From NCBI GenBank assembly GCA_963849635.1, contig CAWKIA010000025.1:211306-275305 (forward strand): 64,000 nucleotides of DNA, given 5' to 3'. The notes below the pieces were generated by a model that was not told the DNA's origin, made no database searches, and worked only from the letters and a program-made list of their open reading frames with translations. The stretch is from CAVRUD01 sp963849635 (lineage in GTDB: Bacteria > Chloroflexota > Chloroflexia > Thermomicrobiales > UBA6265). The position numbers and the translations under genes were made by a program. Numbering within the stretch: the first letter of the stretch is position 1; the number at the start of each line of letters is the position of its first letter. This document shows, in pieces, positions 1 through 10,215 of the stretch.

Positions 1-1740
1 CTTCTCCTTGACCTTCGCCACGCTCTTGTAGATGGCGGTGCCACCGACCGCCATTGAGCGGCTGCCGTAGGAGCCGAAGCCGAACGGCGTGCCGAGCGTA
101 TCGGAATGCTTGATCTGGATGTCGTCGTAGGGCACGCCGAGCTCGTCGGCAACGAGCTGGGCGAAGGTCGTCTCGTGGCCCTGGCCGTGGGGCAGGCTGC
201 CGGTCGTCACGACGACCTTGCCGGTGAGGTGGACCTTGACGTTGGCGCTTTCCCAGAGGCCGGCGCCCCAGCCTTCGCCGGGGAGACCGATCCACTTCGA
301 CGGCGCGACGCCGCAGACCTCGACGTAGGTCGAGAGGCCGACGCCAAGCAGCTTCTTCGCCCCGTCCGAGCGGCGCTTCGCCTGATCGGCCTTGAGATCC
401 TCGTAGCCGACGATCTGGAGCGCCTTGTCGAGAGCGGGCTCGTAGTTGCCGCTGTCGTAGGGCAGCATGCCGATGCCGGTGTCGAACGGGAAGTCGGCCG
501 GCTGGATGAAGTTGCGGCGGCGAACGTCGGCCGGATCGACGCCGGTGGCGTCGGCGACCAGGTCGCAGACCCGCTCGATGACGAAGGCCGCTTCCGGCCG
601 GCCGGCGCCGCGGTAGGCATCGACCATCGCGGTGTTGGTGTAGGTGCCGACGACATCGACGCGGATGTTCGGGATCTTGTAGCAGCCCGCGATCATCCGG
701 CCGTAGAGCGTCGTCGGGATACCGGCGGCGATGGTGGAGAAGTAGGCGCCGATGTTGGCCCAGGTCTTCACCTTCAGCGCGGTGATCTTGCCGTCCTTGG
801 TGGCGCCGATTTCGACGTCGGTGATGTGGTCGCGGCCGTGGGTGGTGGTCAGGTAGTTCTCCGACCGATCCTCGACGAATTTGACGGGGCGACCGCCGAG
901 CTTCTTCGACAGGGCGAGCACCAGAGCCATGTCGTAGTAGAGGAAGATCTTGCAGCCGAAGCCGCCGCCGACATCCGGGGAGATGACCCGAATGTTCTGT
1001 TCTGGCACGCCCAGCACGAACGCCGCCAGCAGCAGCCGGTGGACGTGCGGCGCCTGGGAGGTGGCCCAAAGCGTGTACTGATCGGTGCCCGGATCCCAGG
1101 AGCCGATCGACCCGCTGGTCTCCATCGGGGTCGGAATCAGGCGCTGGTTGATCAGGTGCTGCTCGAGCCGGACCTCGGAGGAGGCCAGAGCGGCGTCGAC
1201 CTCAGCGGTCTCCTTGCCGCAGGACCATTCGAGGACGATGTTGTTCGGCGCGTTCTCGTGGAGTTGCGGCGCGCCGGGCTCGGTCGCCTTCTTGGCGTCG
1301 ACGACGGCGGGTAGCTCCTCGTACTGGACGTCGATCGCTTCGAGGGCATCGACGGCCTGCTCGAGGCGCTTTGCCACCACGACGGCGATGCCGTCGCCGA
1401 CCTGGTGGACCTCGCCGACCTGGAGCACGCGGGGAGTGTTGACGTTGTTCTGGACCTTGGCCGCCTGCCACGCCGCCGGCAGGGGGTTGACGTCCATGAA
1501 GTCGTCGCCGGTGAAGACGCCGATCACGCCGGGCATGGATTTCGCCCGGCTGGTGTCGATGCTCAAGATATTGGCGTGGGCGTATGGTGACCGCAGGATG
1601 GCCGCGTGGGTCATGCCCGCGAGCTTGACGTCATCGAGGAAGTTCCCGTTGCCTGAGATCAGCCGCGGGTCCTCTCGCCGTTTCAATGCCTGGCCGACCA
1701 TCTTCCGCGGCTTTTCAACCGCATCGAGGGCTTCGCTCAT
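1..1740 (-). CDS. Molybdopterin-binding large subunit of a CO dehydrogenase/xanthine dehydrogenase-type hydroxylase (partial, runs off left edge)
   Basis: 580 residues are visible from ATG at 1740, preceded by GGGAGG on the minus strand; the C-terminus lies outside the window. The N-terminus (about residues 1-130) is the a/b hammerhead domain (RREDPRLISGNGNFLDDV), followed by the Mo-pterin domain with GGGFGCK near residue 258. The signature AYRGAGR near residue 375 is the form II CoxL motif; true aerobic CO dehydrogenases carry AYxCSFR there. It lies downstream of the [2Fe-2S] subunit gene; the FAD subunit gene is not in view and may lie further left. The family is certain, but the substrate (CO, purine or aldehyde) cannot be read from this sequence. 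Confidence 0.93.
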   Translation of the reverse strand, partial: MSEALDAVEKPRKMVGQALKRREDPRLISGNGNFLDDVKLAGMTHAAILRSPYAHANILSIDTSRAKSMPGVIGVFTGDDFMDVNPLPAAWQAAKVQNNVNTPRVLQVGEVHQVGDGIAVVVAKRLEQAVDALEAIDVQYEELPAVVDAKKATEPGAPQLHENAPNNIVLEWSCGKETAEVDAALASSEVRLEQHLINQRLIPTPMETSGSIGSWDPGTDQYTLWATSQAPHVHRLLLAAFVLGVPEQNIRVISPDVGGGFGCKIFLYYDMALVLALSKKLGGRPVKFVEDRSENYLTTTHGRDHITDVEIGATKDGKITALKVKTWANIGAYFSTIAAGIPTTLYGRMIAGCYKIPNIRVDVVGTYTNTAMVDAYRGAGRPEAAFVIERVCDLVADATGVDPADVRRRNFIQPADFPFDTGIGMLPYDSGNYEPALDKALQIVGYEDLKADQAKRRSDGAKKLLGVGLSTYVEVCGVAPSKWIGLPGEGWGAGLWESANVKVHLTGKVVVTTGSLPHGQGHETTFAQLVADELGVPYDDIQIKHSDTLGTPFGFGSYGSRSMAVGGTAIYKSVAKVKEK

Positions 1741-1767
1741 CCATGACCTCCCACGACGGCGTGGAAC

Positions 1768-1833
1768 GAGACGTGAGACGTGAGACGCGAGACGTGAGTA
1801 CTTCGTCGTTGCTCCCGTCTCACGTCTCACGTC

Positions 1834-1840
<7 letters not shown>
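1768..1840. repeat. Heptanucleotide (7-bp period) inverted repeat between coxS and coxL
   Basis: Four GAGACGT-like heptamers in tandem (1768-1798) face a complementary array built on TCACGTC units (1817-1840). Together they can form a long hairpin. The right array overlaps the last codons and TGA of the upstream small-subunit gene, and the element fills the space before the large-subunit ribosome binding site. A close relative with the same units lies between groES and groEL. Confidence 0.85.
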
Positions 1841-2325
<485 letters not shown>

Positions 2326-2655
2326 GCTTCCTGCCTCTCCTTCTGGTGCGCACCAGCGCGCGGGGCGTCAACCGATACCGAATGGCCGTAGGAACAACTG
2401 CATGATCTTACCGCAACAGCAGAGGGTGTAAAGGAAGCGCGGTCGAAGAACGTTACTCAGTTATTGACTAATTACATTCTGACTCGGAGAGTTGAAGGGG
2501 AGGATGCAGCCGTGGATTGGCCGATGAAGTCTGTGGAGGTATCCGGCGACGGGGTGAGTTCGCCAAGCCCCCTTCCCCCCGTTCCTCCATAGCGCAGCAG
2601 GGGAAGGGGGAATCCTGCCGGGCGAGTATCGGACTTCGTCATTCCCCACCCCGGC

Positions 2656-2799
2656 GTCATCCTGAGCGTGCGAAGGATCTTGGCGCGTCAGCGCCTTCGT
2701 GCTCGTTGGGGAAGACGGGCATCACGTATTCCGAGTGGCGTCGGGGTCGGCGGCAAAGGCCGCAGAGCGGCCAGGATCCTTCGCTCCGCTCAGGATGAC
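2656..2799. repeat. Inverted pair of GTCATCCTGAGCG...AAGGATC intergenic repeats
   Basis: Copy 1 at 2656-2683 begins GTCATCCTGAGCG and ends GAAGGATCTTGG. Copy 2 at 2771-2799 is its reverse complement (CCAGGATCCTTCGC ... CAGGATGAC). The copies are about 90 bp apart and could pair. A variant pair occurs at 31831-31975. Similar dispersed elements are common in bacterial intergenic DNA. Confidence 0.75.
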
Positions 2800-2865
2800 G
2801 ATGGTGGCGGGGCGCCTTCCCAGCGTTGGGCAGTCGATGGCCTAGTGGGGCTGCCGTGGCATGGT

Positions 2866-2961
2866 GCGCTGCGACCTGCGAGGCGGGAACCTCCGGGAGC
2901 GGGGCGACCGGGCGCGCTACAACCTGCGAGGAGGGCCCTCCGGGAGCGAACTGGCGGGGAC
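2866..2961. repeat. Two tandem copies of a 48-bp unit
   Basis: Copies at 2866-2913 and 2914-2961 both begin GCGCT and share CCTGCGAGG...CTCCGGGAGCG. About 30 of the first 35 positions match; the last part has diverged. No function is suggested. Confidence 0.6.
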
Positions 2962-3130
2962 TGGATGATGGCTGCTGTCCGAGCCGGACGGTTTGATGCG
3001 CTGCCCGGGCCCGTGCCCTAGCCGGGTGTGCCGCTTGCCTGAGTGCGGGATCAGACTTCCTCCCCGCCGGATTCTTCTGAGTGTGGTTTGGGACGTATTG
3101 ATCGTGTGACGAGTCCATCGAAGTGGAGCA

Positions 3131-3490
3131 CTAGTCGGCGATCAGTTGCTCCAAGAAATGCGTGATCGTGGCGACCTTGGGCCCACGCTGCTTTGCCACG
3201 GTTTCAATTGCAAGAGCGTCGTCCCGGCCAATTCCACGGAGACGAGCAATCTCGAGCGTGTCAGCGAGTTCAGGGTGGCGAAACACGAAGTCGGCGGTGA
3301 GTCCCTCAATTTGAATTCCAACAGGGGATCCGGTCGACTCGTCCATTCGCACGAACACGGTGTCGAATGGGTCGTCAATAAGGAAGCTCGTAGCCCGGCG
3401 AGGACGCTCGAAAAGTGAAACAAGCATGGTGTCACTCGGACTGTCGTAGACAAACTCAACCTCTGCCGGCTTCTCAGTAACGGCGTCCAA
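3131..3490 (-). CDS. Small DUF2283-like protein; start region interrupted by an amber codon
   Basis: 119 residues from a TTG start at 3490. The core EFVYDSPSDTMLVSLF ... VRMDESTGSPVGIQIEGL resembles DUF2283 proteins (YDxxxDxLY...GIEI). The remainder is unassigned. An ATG at 3529 lies in the same frame but is followed six codons later by TAG (3511-3509). That ATG overlaps the TGA of a short upstream frame (ATGGTGA, 3529-3523), a typical coupled start. The original start was probably 3529, and the TAG is a mutation or sequence error. The upstream frame (3523 to about 3705) reads plausibly (FSRRLYRAAERLGDMGQSD) but has no start codon. Confidence 0.55.
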   Translation of the reverse strand: MDAVTEKPAEVEFVYDSPSDTMLVSLFERPRRATSFLIDDPFDTVFVRMDESTGSPVGIQIEGLTADFVFRHPELADTLEIARLRGIGRDDALAIETVAKQRGPKVATITHFLEQLIAD

Positions 3491-3678
3491 AATGCTTTGG
3501 AGTTGCGACTAGTTGATGTGGTTCACCATAGATGTCGTTCCCGGAGGTCGACTTCGTCAACCACAAACTCGGAATCAGATTGGCCCATGTCGCCAAGGCG
3601 TTCCGCAGCACGGTATAAGCGCCGCGAAAATGCAGTGAAACCCGTCGCGGGATCACGAGTGGAGCATTGTATTCTCGG

Positions 3679-3687
3679 TGCTATAGT
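3679..3687 (+). promoter_or_regulatory. Extended -10 promoter of the MFS gene
   Basis: TGCTATAGT fits an extended -10 (TGn + TATAGT at 3682-3687) about 60 bp upstream of the GTG start at 3751. No convincing -35 was seen. Confidence 0.4.
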
Positions 3688-3750
3688 GTCGCCGACCCGA
3701 TAAACAGTTAGTGGCCTGGGACCAGACCACGTCGCAGGTCGGAGAGTCTG

Positions 3751-5053
3751 GTGCGTAATCCCTTTGCGGCCCGGTTGGCAACTTCGGGAGTCGCCAAGCT
3801 TTCGGCTGTGCCTGCCGCTCAGGCGATTCCTGGCGTTGAGGCCGAGCGCGGTGACGGCATGTTCGCCGCACTGCGGCGGTATCCGACCTACCGCAAGTTG
3901 TGGGTCGGGATGCTGTGTGCCTCGCTCGGGCAGTGGATGCAGAATGTTGCCCTGGCGTGGATTGCGCTCGATCTGACCGATTCGGAGTTTTTCGTCGGGC
4001 TCGTCGGGTTCATGGCGGGGCTGCCGTTCCTGGTGGTGTCGATTCCGGCGGGGGTGCTGGTCGATCGGATGGATCGGCGGAAGCTGCTGCTCATCTGTCA
4101 GGTGCTGGCGACGGTGCTGGCGGTGACTGTGGCGACGGTGGTTATCCTCGGCCTCGTGGAGCCGTGGCAGCTGCTGATCGCGGCGTTCCTCAATGGCTCG
4201 TTGCAGGCAACGATGACACCGACTCAGCAGTCGATCATGCCGGCGCTGGTCGAGCGGAAGGACCTGACCAACGCGATTGCGCTCAACAGCGCGGGGATGA
4301 ATATCACCCGCGCGGGGGGGCCATTCATCGCGGGGGCGTTCATCGGGTTTGCCGGGGCTGGCTCCGCGTTTGTCCTGCAGGCGATTGCGCTGGTCGTTTC
4401 GTTCTTCTTGATTGTCCGGATTCCATCTGCCGGCTCATATGCCGCGGCGAGCGGCGGGTGGGGTCAAGAGCGCGTTCGAGGGGATCCGGCTGATCGCTCA
4501 GCGCGAGGATCTGCGCGCGCTTTTCCTGCTGGCGTGCATCCCGACATTCTTCGTCTTCCCGTACATCCAGTTCCTGTCGATCTTTGCCCGCGACATCCTC
4601 GAGATCGGCGCTGCCGGCATGGGCCTCTTGATGGGGGCGTCCGGGCTGGGGGCGGTCACCGGTTCGCTGCTCATGGCGAAGCGCCAGGACACGGCCGGGG
4701 CGGGGCGGCTCAATGTCATCTTGACCGTGATCTATGGGGCGTTTGTCGTCGGGATTGCGCTGTCGCCGTGGGTGTGGCTCTCGCTGCCGCTGCTCTTCGT
4801 AGCTGGGGCAGTTGGCGCGATGTATATGAGCTCGAACAACGCGCTGATCCAGCTCCGCATCTCGGATGAGGTGCGGGGTCGAGTGATGGCCGCCTATCTG
4901 CTCACGTTCGGGTTGATGCCGCTGGGCGCGATGCCGATGGGGATCGTGGCCAATCTTTTCAGCACGCAGGCGGCGGTGGCCGGCGGGGCGATCACGTCGT
5001 CCGTGCTGGCGGCGATTGTCGGGTTCCGCTCGCAGGCGCTGCGCAACATCTAA
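3751..5053 (+). CDS. MFS permease (MFS_3/EntS-type exporter), frameshifted in this sequence
   Basis: Two overlapping frames make one transporter of about 433 residues. Frame one runs from GTG 3751 (after GGAGAG) to about 4435. Frame two continues from about 4440 (AGGVKSAFEGIRLIAQRED) to TAA 5053. The N-half has about six membrane segments, with DRMDRRKLLL as the family A-motif loop between helices 2 and 3. A charged cytoplasmic loop (IRLIAQREDLRALF) precedes the C-half, which again has several membrane segments. The break near 4430-4445 removes no recognisable region, so a single-base indel is likely. It should act in the cytoplasmic membrane; the substrate is unknown. The 3' end overlaps the convergent gene by 4 bp. 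Confidence 0.85.
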
Positions 5054-6363
5054 GAAACCACCTCGCCCGTGACCGCCACGGATTCGCTACGCCCGTTCGG
5101 ATCCGTGAGCAGTTCGGTGATGATCCGGACCGTCTCCTGGCGGAGGGCACCGTTGAGCGATGCGGAGTAGCGGCTGATATCGCGCAAAAGTGGAGTCAGA
5201 TTGGTGACCGGAGGCTGGATCGGCCCGAACTCGGCGCGCAGTTTGGCGCGGTACCAGCTGCCGATCCGGCGGCGCACTTTGTTCATCGAAGGCGCCTCGC
5301 CGCCGTTGTTGACGGCCAGCCGGTTGATCAACTCTCGCAACTCGCGGTTGATAATCGGCAGGCCAGCCACCTGCTCCACCTGAATGCGCTGGTTGCGCAC
5401 GCTCTGGACCTCGAGATCCCAGTTCTGGATTAGCTCCCAGGCGGAGCGTGCTCCGACGCTGCGGGCGACAACGTGCTCGCGGACGGCCTCTTCGTCCATC
5501 AGGCGCGTGTCGGCATAGGTGAGCAGGGGCCCGGTCGCGTCCATCCAGCAGCCACCGGCGGCCCGTGCGAGGCGGAAGTAATAGAGCGCGGCCAGGAGGC
5601 TGTCGTCGATCGATACCGGCAGGCGGTCGATAGCGGCCAAGGGCGCCATAATCGATGCGCCCGCGACTGGTGCAAAGAACTCAGCTCCGCTCGCTGGAAA
5701 CATCTCAACCTGATCGGCGCGAACCGTGCTGCGCACGATCCCGTGCCGCTTGCGCAGCATGAGATGGGTCAGGGGAAAGTCGGGGCAAATGAACAGCCCA
5801 TCGACGAGCAGCGGCTCGTGCAGATCGCCGAGCAGGTCTTCGATGAGCGGTCCGAGGGTGAGCAGTCCGGAGAGCACCTCGCTGCTGACCTGCTTCGCGC
5901 GGGCGGTCTCGACCGAGAACTTGGCATCGGCGGCCTGGAGGGTGTGCCGACCGTCGTGCTCGCCGATGATGAAGAAGTCGGGATTCTGCAGGGCCTGGCT
6001 GGCGGCGGTCGCGGCGATGGCCGGGGTGTCATCCAGGCGGACGACACGGTCGACTCTATGGGCCTCGAACGGCGCCGCGCGGTTGAGATTGGCGGGGACG
6101 CTCAGCGTCCGGCCGTGCCAACCGGCTACGTGCTCGGCGCAAAGGTCGGCCCAGCGGGCTCCGACGAGTCCGCTGGCGCCGCCCTTGTCGGCGAGACCCA
6201 TGACAGTGCGGTCCAGCACAGCCTCGATGAGGCCGCCACCTGGCAACCGGGGCGCACGAATTGTTCCGTCGCGGCTGTCACCGGCTCGCCGGTGCTCGCG
6301 CTGGGACGCAGGCGGTATCTTGGAGACTTGAGGACGCAACTCGCTCTTTATCTGTTCCGACAA
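5050..6363 (-). CDS. Uncharacterised protein with a possible PD-(D/E)XK nuclease core
   Basis: 437 residues; the family was not recognised. Residues about 128-150 read PDFFIIG ... LQAADAKFS, i.e. PD followed 17 residues later by DxK, the arrangement of PD-(D/E)XK nucleases. ETARAKQVSSEVLSGLL follows, as in the helix after the QxxxY-type region of RecB-like domains. The C-half is helical with many Arg (MNKVRRRIGSWYRAKLRAEFG). The start is TTG at 6363; the first about 45 residues are low-complexity and an internal start such as ATG (residue 55) is possible. No helicase or methylase is adjacent, so a DNA role is inference only. It is convergent with the MFS gene. Confidence 0.6.
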   Translation of the reverse strand: MSEQIKSELRPQVSKIPPASQREHRRAGDSRDGTIRAPRLPGGGLIEAVLDRTVMGLADKGGASGLVGARWADLCAEHVAGWHGRTLSVPANLNRAAPFEAHRVDRVVRLDDTPAIAATAASQALQNPDFFIIGEHDGRHTLQAADAKFSVETARAKQVSSEVLSGLLTLGPLIEDLLGDLHEPLLVDGLFICPDFPLTHLMLRKRHGIVRSTVRADQVEMFPASGAEFFAPVAGASIMAPLAAIDRLPVSIDDSLLAALYYFRLARAAGGCWMDATGPLLTYADTRLMDEEAVREHVVARSVGARSAWELIQNWDLEVQSVRNQRIQVEQVAGLPIINRELRELINRLAVNNGGEAPSMNKVRRRIGSWYRAKLRAEFGPIQPPVTNLTPLLRDISRYSASLNGALRQETVRIITELLTDPNGRSESVAVTGEVVS

Positions 6364-6530
6364 CTCGATGTCCTGGCGATGGGCGGATGATCATTCTGCC
6401 TAAATCATACCAGGGAGGATTTCGACGACCAAAGCGAGCTGGTCCGTCGTGCTAGACTCGCAGGCGCGGTTTTTCCCAACTCGGCGATGCTGTTACGCCA
6501 ACGGCTCCAAACAGGTGGATCAGCTCAGGA

Positions 6531-6833
6531 GTGCCCACGCTCGCGATGCCTATTCGCCCGTTTCAACAACAAGCGCCGTCGCCGCTCGATGGCCACATCC
6601 ATACCTTTCTCGACTTTCTCGACACGCTGCCGGCTGGATTCGCGCCCGCGACCTCATCGGACGTGACCGCCGCCGCGGATGCCTGCAATGTCTCCACGCC
6701 TTTTATCGAAGCCCTGTTCACCAGCGCCAGCACTCGGGGACTCGTCGAGCCGTTTCAGCCGCGGGGATCTCGTGGCCGGTACCGCTGGCGAGTCTCAGCC
6801 CGGGGAAGGCACTGGCGATCCGAAATTTTGTAG
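6531..6833 (+). CDS. Small hypothetical protein, possibly winged-helix
   Basis: 100 residues from GTG 6531, preceded immediately by CAGCTCAGGA. The region ATSSDVTAAADACNVS followed by TPFIEALFTSASTRG and a basic GSRGRYRWRVSARGRHWR wing-like tail resembles a small helix-turn-helix/winged-helix fold. It stands alone, about 50 bp before the ThDP enzyme gene on the same strand. No specific family was recognised. Confidence 0.45.
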   Translation: MPTLAMPIRPFQQQAPSPLDGHIHTFLDFLDTLPAGFAPATSSDVTAAADACNVSTPFIEALFTSASTRGLVEPFQPRGSRGRYRWRVSARGRHWRSEIL

Positions 6834-6882
6834 AGATCTTCATCTTTTTACCGCTCTTCGGAATGACTGGAGTTTGCCCGAG

Positions 6883-8536
6883 ATGACCGCAACCGAGATC
6901 GATCGTCCCGCCGTCTTGAACGCGGCAGATCACTCGACCACGACCGCCGCCGAACTGGCGATTGCCACCCTCGAAGCACACGGCGTGGAAACGGTCTTCG
7001 GGGTCCCGGGCGTGCACACGCTGGCGTTCTACGACGCTCTTCATCATTCCGCGATTACCCATGTCCTGGCCCGGCATGAACAGGGGGCGGGCTTCATGGC
7101 GGATGGCTATGCCCGTGCCAGCGGGCGGCCAGGCGTCGCAGTGATCATCACTGGGCCGGGGATCACGAACGTCGCCACTCCAGTCGGCGAGGCCTATTCG
7201 GATTCGTCTCCCGTCTTCATCCTCTCCTCGAACGTCGAGCGGGCGTACGTCGACGACATGCGCGGCAGCCTCCACGACCTCAAAGACCAGCTCGGGGTGA
7301 TGGCGGCCGTTACACAATGGAACACGCGAGTGACGGATCCGAATCGGATCTCGGCCGCGATCGCGGAGGCAATGCATCGCCTCGGCACCGGCCGGCCGCT
7401 GCCGGTCCACGTCGAGGTCCCAATGGATGTCCTAGATGAGCCGGTTGCGGCAACGGAGCCAACGGTCGGGCGGCGGCCGGCGGCGCTACGGCCCGACCCC
7501 GACAAGCTACGCGAGGCGGCCAATCGTCTTGCTTTGGCGAAGCGGCCGGTCATCTATTGTGGCGGCGGGGCCGTGACATCGTCGGCGACCGAGGACATCC
7601 TCGAGATGGCCGAGCGGCTGGGCGCCCCGGTCGTGACAAGCATCATGGGCAAGGGCAGCGTCCCGGAAGACCATCCCAACGTGCTCGGCTGCCTGTGGGG
7701 TCCCGGCAACACGGTCGACGCGATGATGAAGGAGGCCGATTGCCTGCTGGTGATCGGCTCGAAGCTCGGCGTCCAGGCAACTTCGACGTTCCGGTTGCCA
7801 ATTCCGGACGAGTTGATCCGGATCGATGTTGACGCCCGCGAGCTGACCTTGAACGCCAAGCCGACACTGCCGATTCTCGGTGATGCTCGATTGGCCGCCG
7901 AAGGGATCGCCTCGTTACTGGCTGGCAATGAGGTCCGCAACCCGGGCTTTGGCGTGGAGCGCATCGGTGAGGTCCGGGAGGCCACCCGGCGGGAGTCATG
8001 GGGGGCAGACCGTCTGCCGTATGTCGAGGCCCTGCGCGCCGCCGTTCCTCGGGATGGTGTCGTGACCTTCGACATGACGATGATGAGCTACGTGTCTTGC
8101 GGCCTCTTCCCGGTGTACGAGCCGCGCACCTTCATGTTTCCGTCAGGCTACGGCACGCTAGGGTTCGCGGTGCCGGCGGCGTTGGGGGCCAAGATCGCCC
8201 GGCCGGACGCGCCGGTGGTGGCGGTCTGCGGTGACGGCGGCTTCCAATACACGATGGAGGAGGTCGGCACCGCGGTCCAGCACCGGATCGGCGTCCCGAT
8301 CGTGATCTTCAACGACTCCACCTACTCGGCAGTGAAGGACGAGCAGGGCCGCTCTCGCGGGGGCCGGTACATCGGAGTCGATCTGGTGAACCCGGATTAC
8401 GTCAAGCTCGCCGCCGCGTATGGCATCGAAGGAGTCCGTGCTGAGTCGCCTGAGGCAGATGACGGCGGCGATCGTCGCGGCGTTCGACCGCGACCTGCCG
8501 ACGATCATCGACGTGCCGATTGAGCCGTGGGTGTAG
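6883..8536 (+). CDS. Thiamine-diphosphate-dependent enzyme of the acetolactate synthase family (not ilvB), 3' frameshift
   Basis: ATG at 6883 gives about 550 residues. The N-terminal PYR domain has FGVPGVHTLAFYDAL and the catalytic Glu in LARHEQGAGFMADGYARASG. A central Rossmann-like domain includes VIYCGGGAV. The C-terminal PP domain has GDGGFQYTMEEVGTAVQ ... NDSTY, the GDG-Nx motif for Mg-ThDP. At about 8445-8458 the frame shifts: the other frame gives the expected tail AFDRDLPTIIDVPIEPWV and ends at TAG 8534-8536. It differs from the true ilvB at 19.2 kb and may be a decarboxylase or synthase on another 2-oxoacid. Confidence 0.85.
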
Positions 8537-8569
8537 AGCACTCGGCAGGGTTAACGGCTCTTTACCGAG

Positions 8570-9997
8570 TTAGCCGATCTCTCCGGCACTGTCGCGGGGG
8601 TTGATGTTTTGGTTCAAGCGGAACAGGTTAGTCGGATCATATTTCTGCTTCAGCGCGGCGAGCCGTCCGTAGTTCTGGCCCAGCGCCGATCGCACGAAGT
8701 GGGGATCCTCCCCGAGTCCGGGAAGTTCATGTTCGACTTGCCGGTGCCGAAGCGCTCCATGGCGGCGAAGAAGTCGCGCGCCCAGGCGACATTCCGCTCA
8801 CTCTCCTCGGGTGTCGCCCAGTTGGCCAGGATCTCGAGGAGGAAGGGGGCATTGCGGTCGCCGGCCGCGGTCGCGTCCGGAGCGACCCGACCGAGCGCCC
8901 CGCCGAGCGCCCAGGAGCCTACCATCGACAGCTGCGAGGGCCGGCGCTCCACCCAGGACCCGATTTCCTCCACAACCTCGTCGCCGAAGCCGGCAAGGTA
9001 GAGCGATTTCCAGTAGTAACGCAGTTCGCCCTTTGGAAAGAAGGGATCAAAGATCTGCTGGAGCGCCGTGTACGGTAACGTCGTGGATAGATCCAGGAGC
9101 GGCGTGCCCAGTTGGCGTAGCGGTCTGAGATGGGTCTCTCCCTCATCCGGGGGACCGGCGTAGACCGCGCCAAGGATGAGCCCGGTGCGGCCGTGTAACT
9201 CCTCCGGAAATCCGGGGACCGCCGGGATCGTCCACCACGTTGGCGCGACGTTGATCTCGTCCGGGGCCCTACCGATGTATTCGCGAAATCCGGCAATAAT
9301 CGGTCCTGTCTCCTCCAGTGGGTAGAACGGGCCGGCAAAGGAGACCAGCGGCCCAACCGGGTGGAGGCGGTACTCGAAGGACGTGACCACGCCGAAGTTG
9401 CCGCCGCCGCCCCGCAGCGCCCAGAACAGGTCCGCGTTCTCTGACTCGCTGGCGACGAGGAGACGTCCGTCGGCGGTCACGACGTCCGCCGAGAGCAGGT
9501 TGTCGCAGGTCATGCCGTGGGTGCGCCGCAGCCAGCCCTGGCCGCCGCCCAGCGTGAGGCCGGCGATGCCAGTCGTGGAGACAATGCCGCCGGGTGCAGC
9601 TAATCCAAAGAGTTGGGTTTCCCTGTCGAGGTCACCCCAGGTGGCACCGCCTTCGGCGCGGGCAGTGCGGCGCACGGGATCGACGCGGACGCCGCGCATC
9701 GCCGACGAGATCGATGACCAGGCCGCCGTCGCAGGTTCCGAACCCTGCGACATTATGGCCGCCGCCGCGAACCGCCAGGAGCAGGTCGTGTTCGGCGGCG
9801 AAGCGGACGCTGGCAACCACGTCTGCCACGCCGCTACACCGGGCGATCAGAGCCGGCCTCCGCTCGATCATTCCGTTCCAGACCCGCCGGGCTTCGTCGT
9901 AGGCAGGATCACCGGGACGAATGAGACTGCCACGCAGCCTGCCAGCGAAGGTATCGATCGCAACAGGATCTAGGTTTGAGTTCGCTGTGGCGGTCAC
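8570..9997 (-). CDS. FAD-linked oxidoreductase, berberine-bridge/FAD_binding_4 type, two frameshifts
   Basis: GTG start at 9997 with a perfect GGAGGT 6-11 bases before it. The corrected protein is about 475 residues. The N-terminal FAD domain contains LLAVRGGGHNVAGFG; its His is the usual covalent flavin attachment residue. LTLGGGQGWLRR and DNLLSADVVTADG complete the p-cresol methylhydroxylase-type fold. The C-terminal BBE motif, KYDPTNLFRLNQNI, lies in another frame after a break near 8730; another break is near 9700. Stop TAA at 8572-8570. It lies downstream of the large LuxR regulator on the same strand, with palindromes between them that may be operators. Confidence 0.85.
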
Positions 9998-10125
9998 TGG
10001 AAACCTCCAATGCTCTGCGGTCAGAGTAGAATCCTGTGATCCTACGACGATGTTCGCCAGCCGAAAGGGGGCTGGCGCCGGATGGGATGGAACGATCATG
10101 GCGGTACGACCCCGTCGGCGCATCG

Positions 10126-10184
10126 AACCGCGGGTTGTAATTCGGCAAGGGCCGAGCGGCGTCGATCTACAACCGGGGTTGTAG
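10126..10184 (-). promoter_or_regulatory. Two palindromic sites upstream of the FAD oxidase gene
   Basis: CTACAACC-GG-GGTTGTAG at 10167-10184 is a perfect 8-bp-arm palindrome. AACC-GCG-GGTT at 10126-10136, followed by GTA, shares the core. The centres are about 44.5 bp apart (about four helical turns), 130-175 bp upstream of the GTG at 9997. They fit operator sites, possibly for the neighbouring LuxR regulator. The larger site could instead be the hairpin of a terminator, but no T-run follows. Confidence 0.4.
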
Positions 10185-10215
10185 GGGGCAGACCCGGGAA
10201 ATCGGGAGGAGGGCG

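Larger units (their letters stand above)
2326..3130. other. Non-coding interval of about 800 bp
   Basis: No credible gene. It holds the upstream region of the hydroxylase genes, one inverted pair of GTCATCCTGAGCG repeats, a 48-bp direct duplication and G-rich/C-rich inverted stretches around 2560-2620. The open frames here translate the repeats (HPERSEGS-type peptides) rather than a protein. Confidence 0.6.

Noticed and set aside
106..1314. 402-codon plus-strand frame opposite the molybdopterin subunit
   Set aside because: Antisense shadow of a clear CoxL-type gene; Asp/Val/Gly-rich text typical of reversed GC-rich coding DNA.
2657..3118. 153-codon minus-strand frame in the 2.3-3.1 kb gap
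   Set aside because: It translates the GTCATCC repeats (HPERSEGS type) and the 48-bp duplication; low complexity with no ribosome site.
8539..8569. Terminator between the ThDP enzyme and FAD oxidase genes
   Set aside because: No stable hairpin in the 30-bp gap between the convergent stops.
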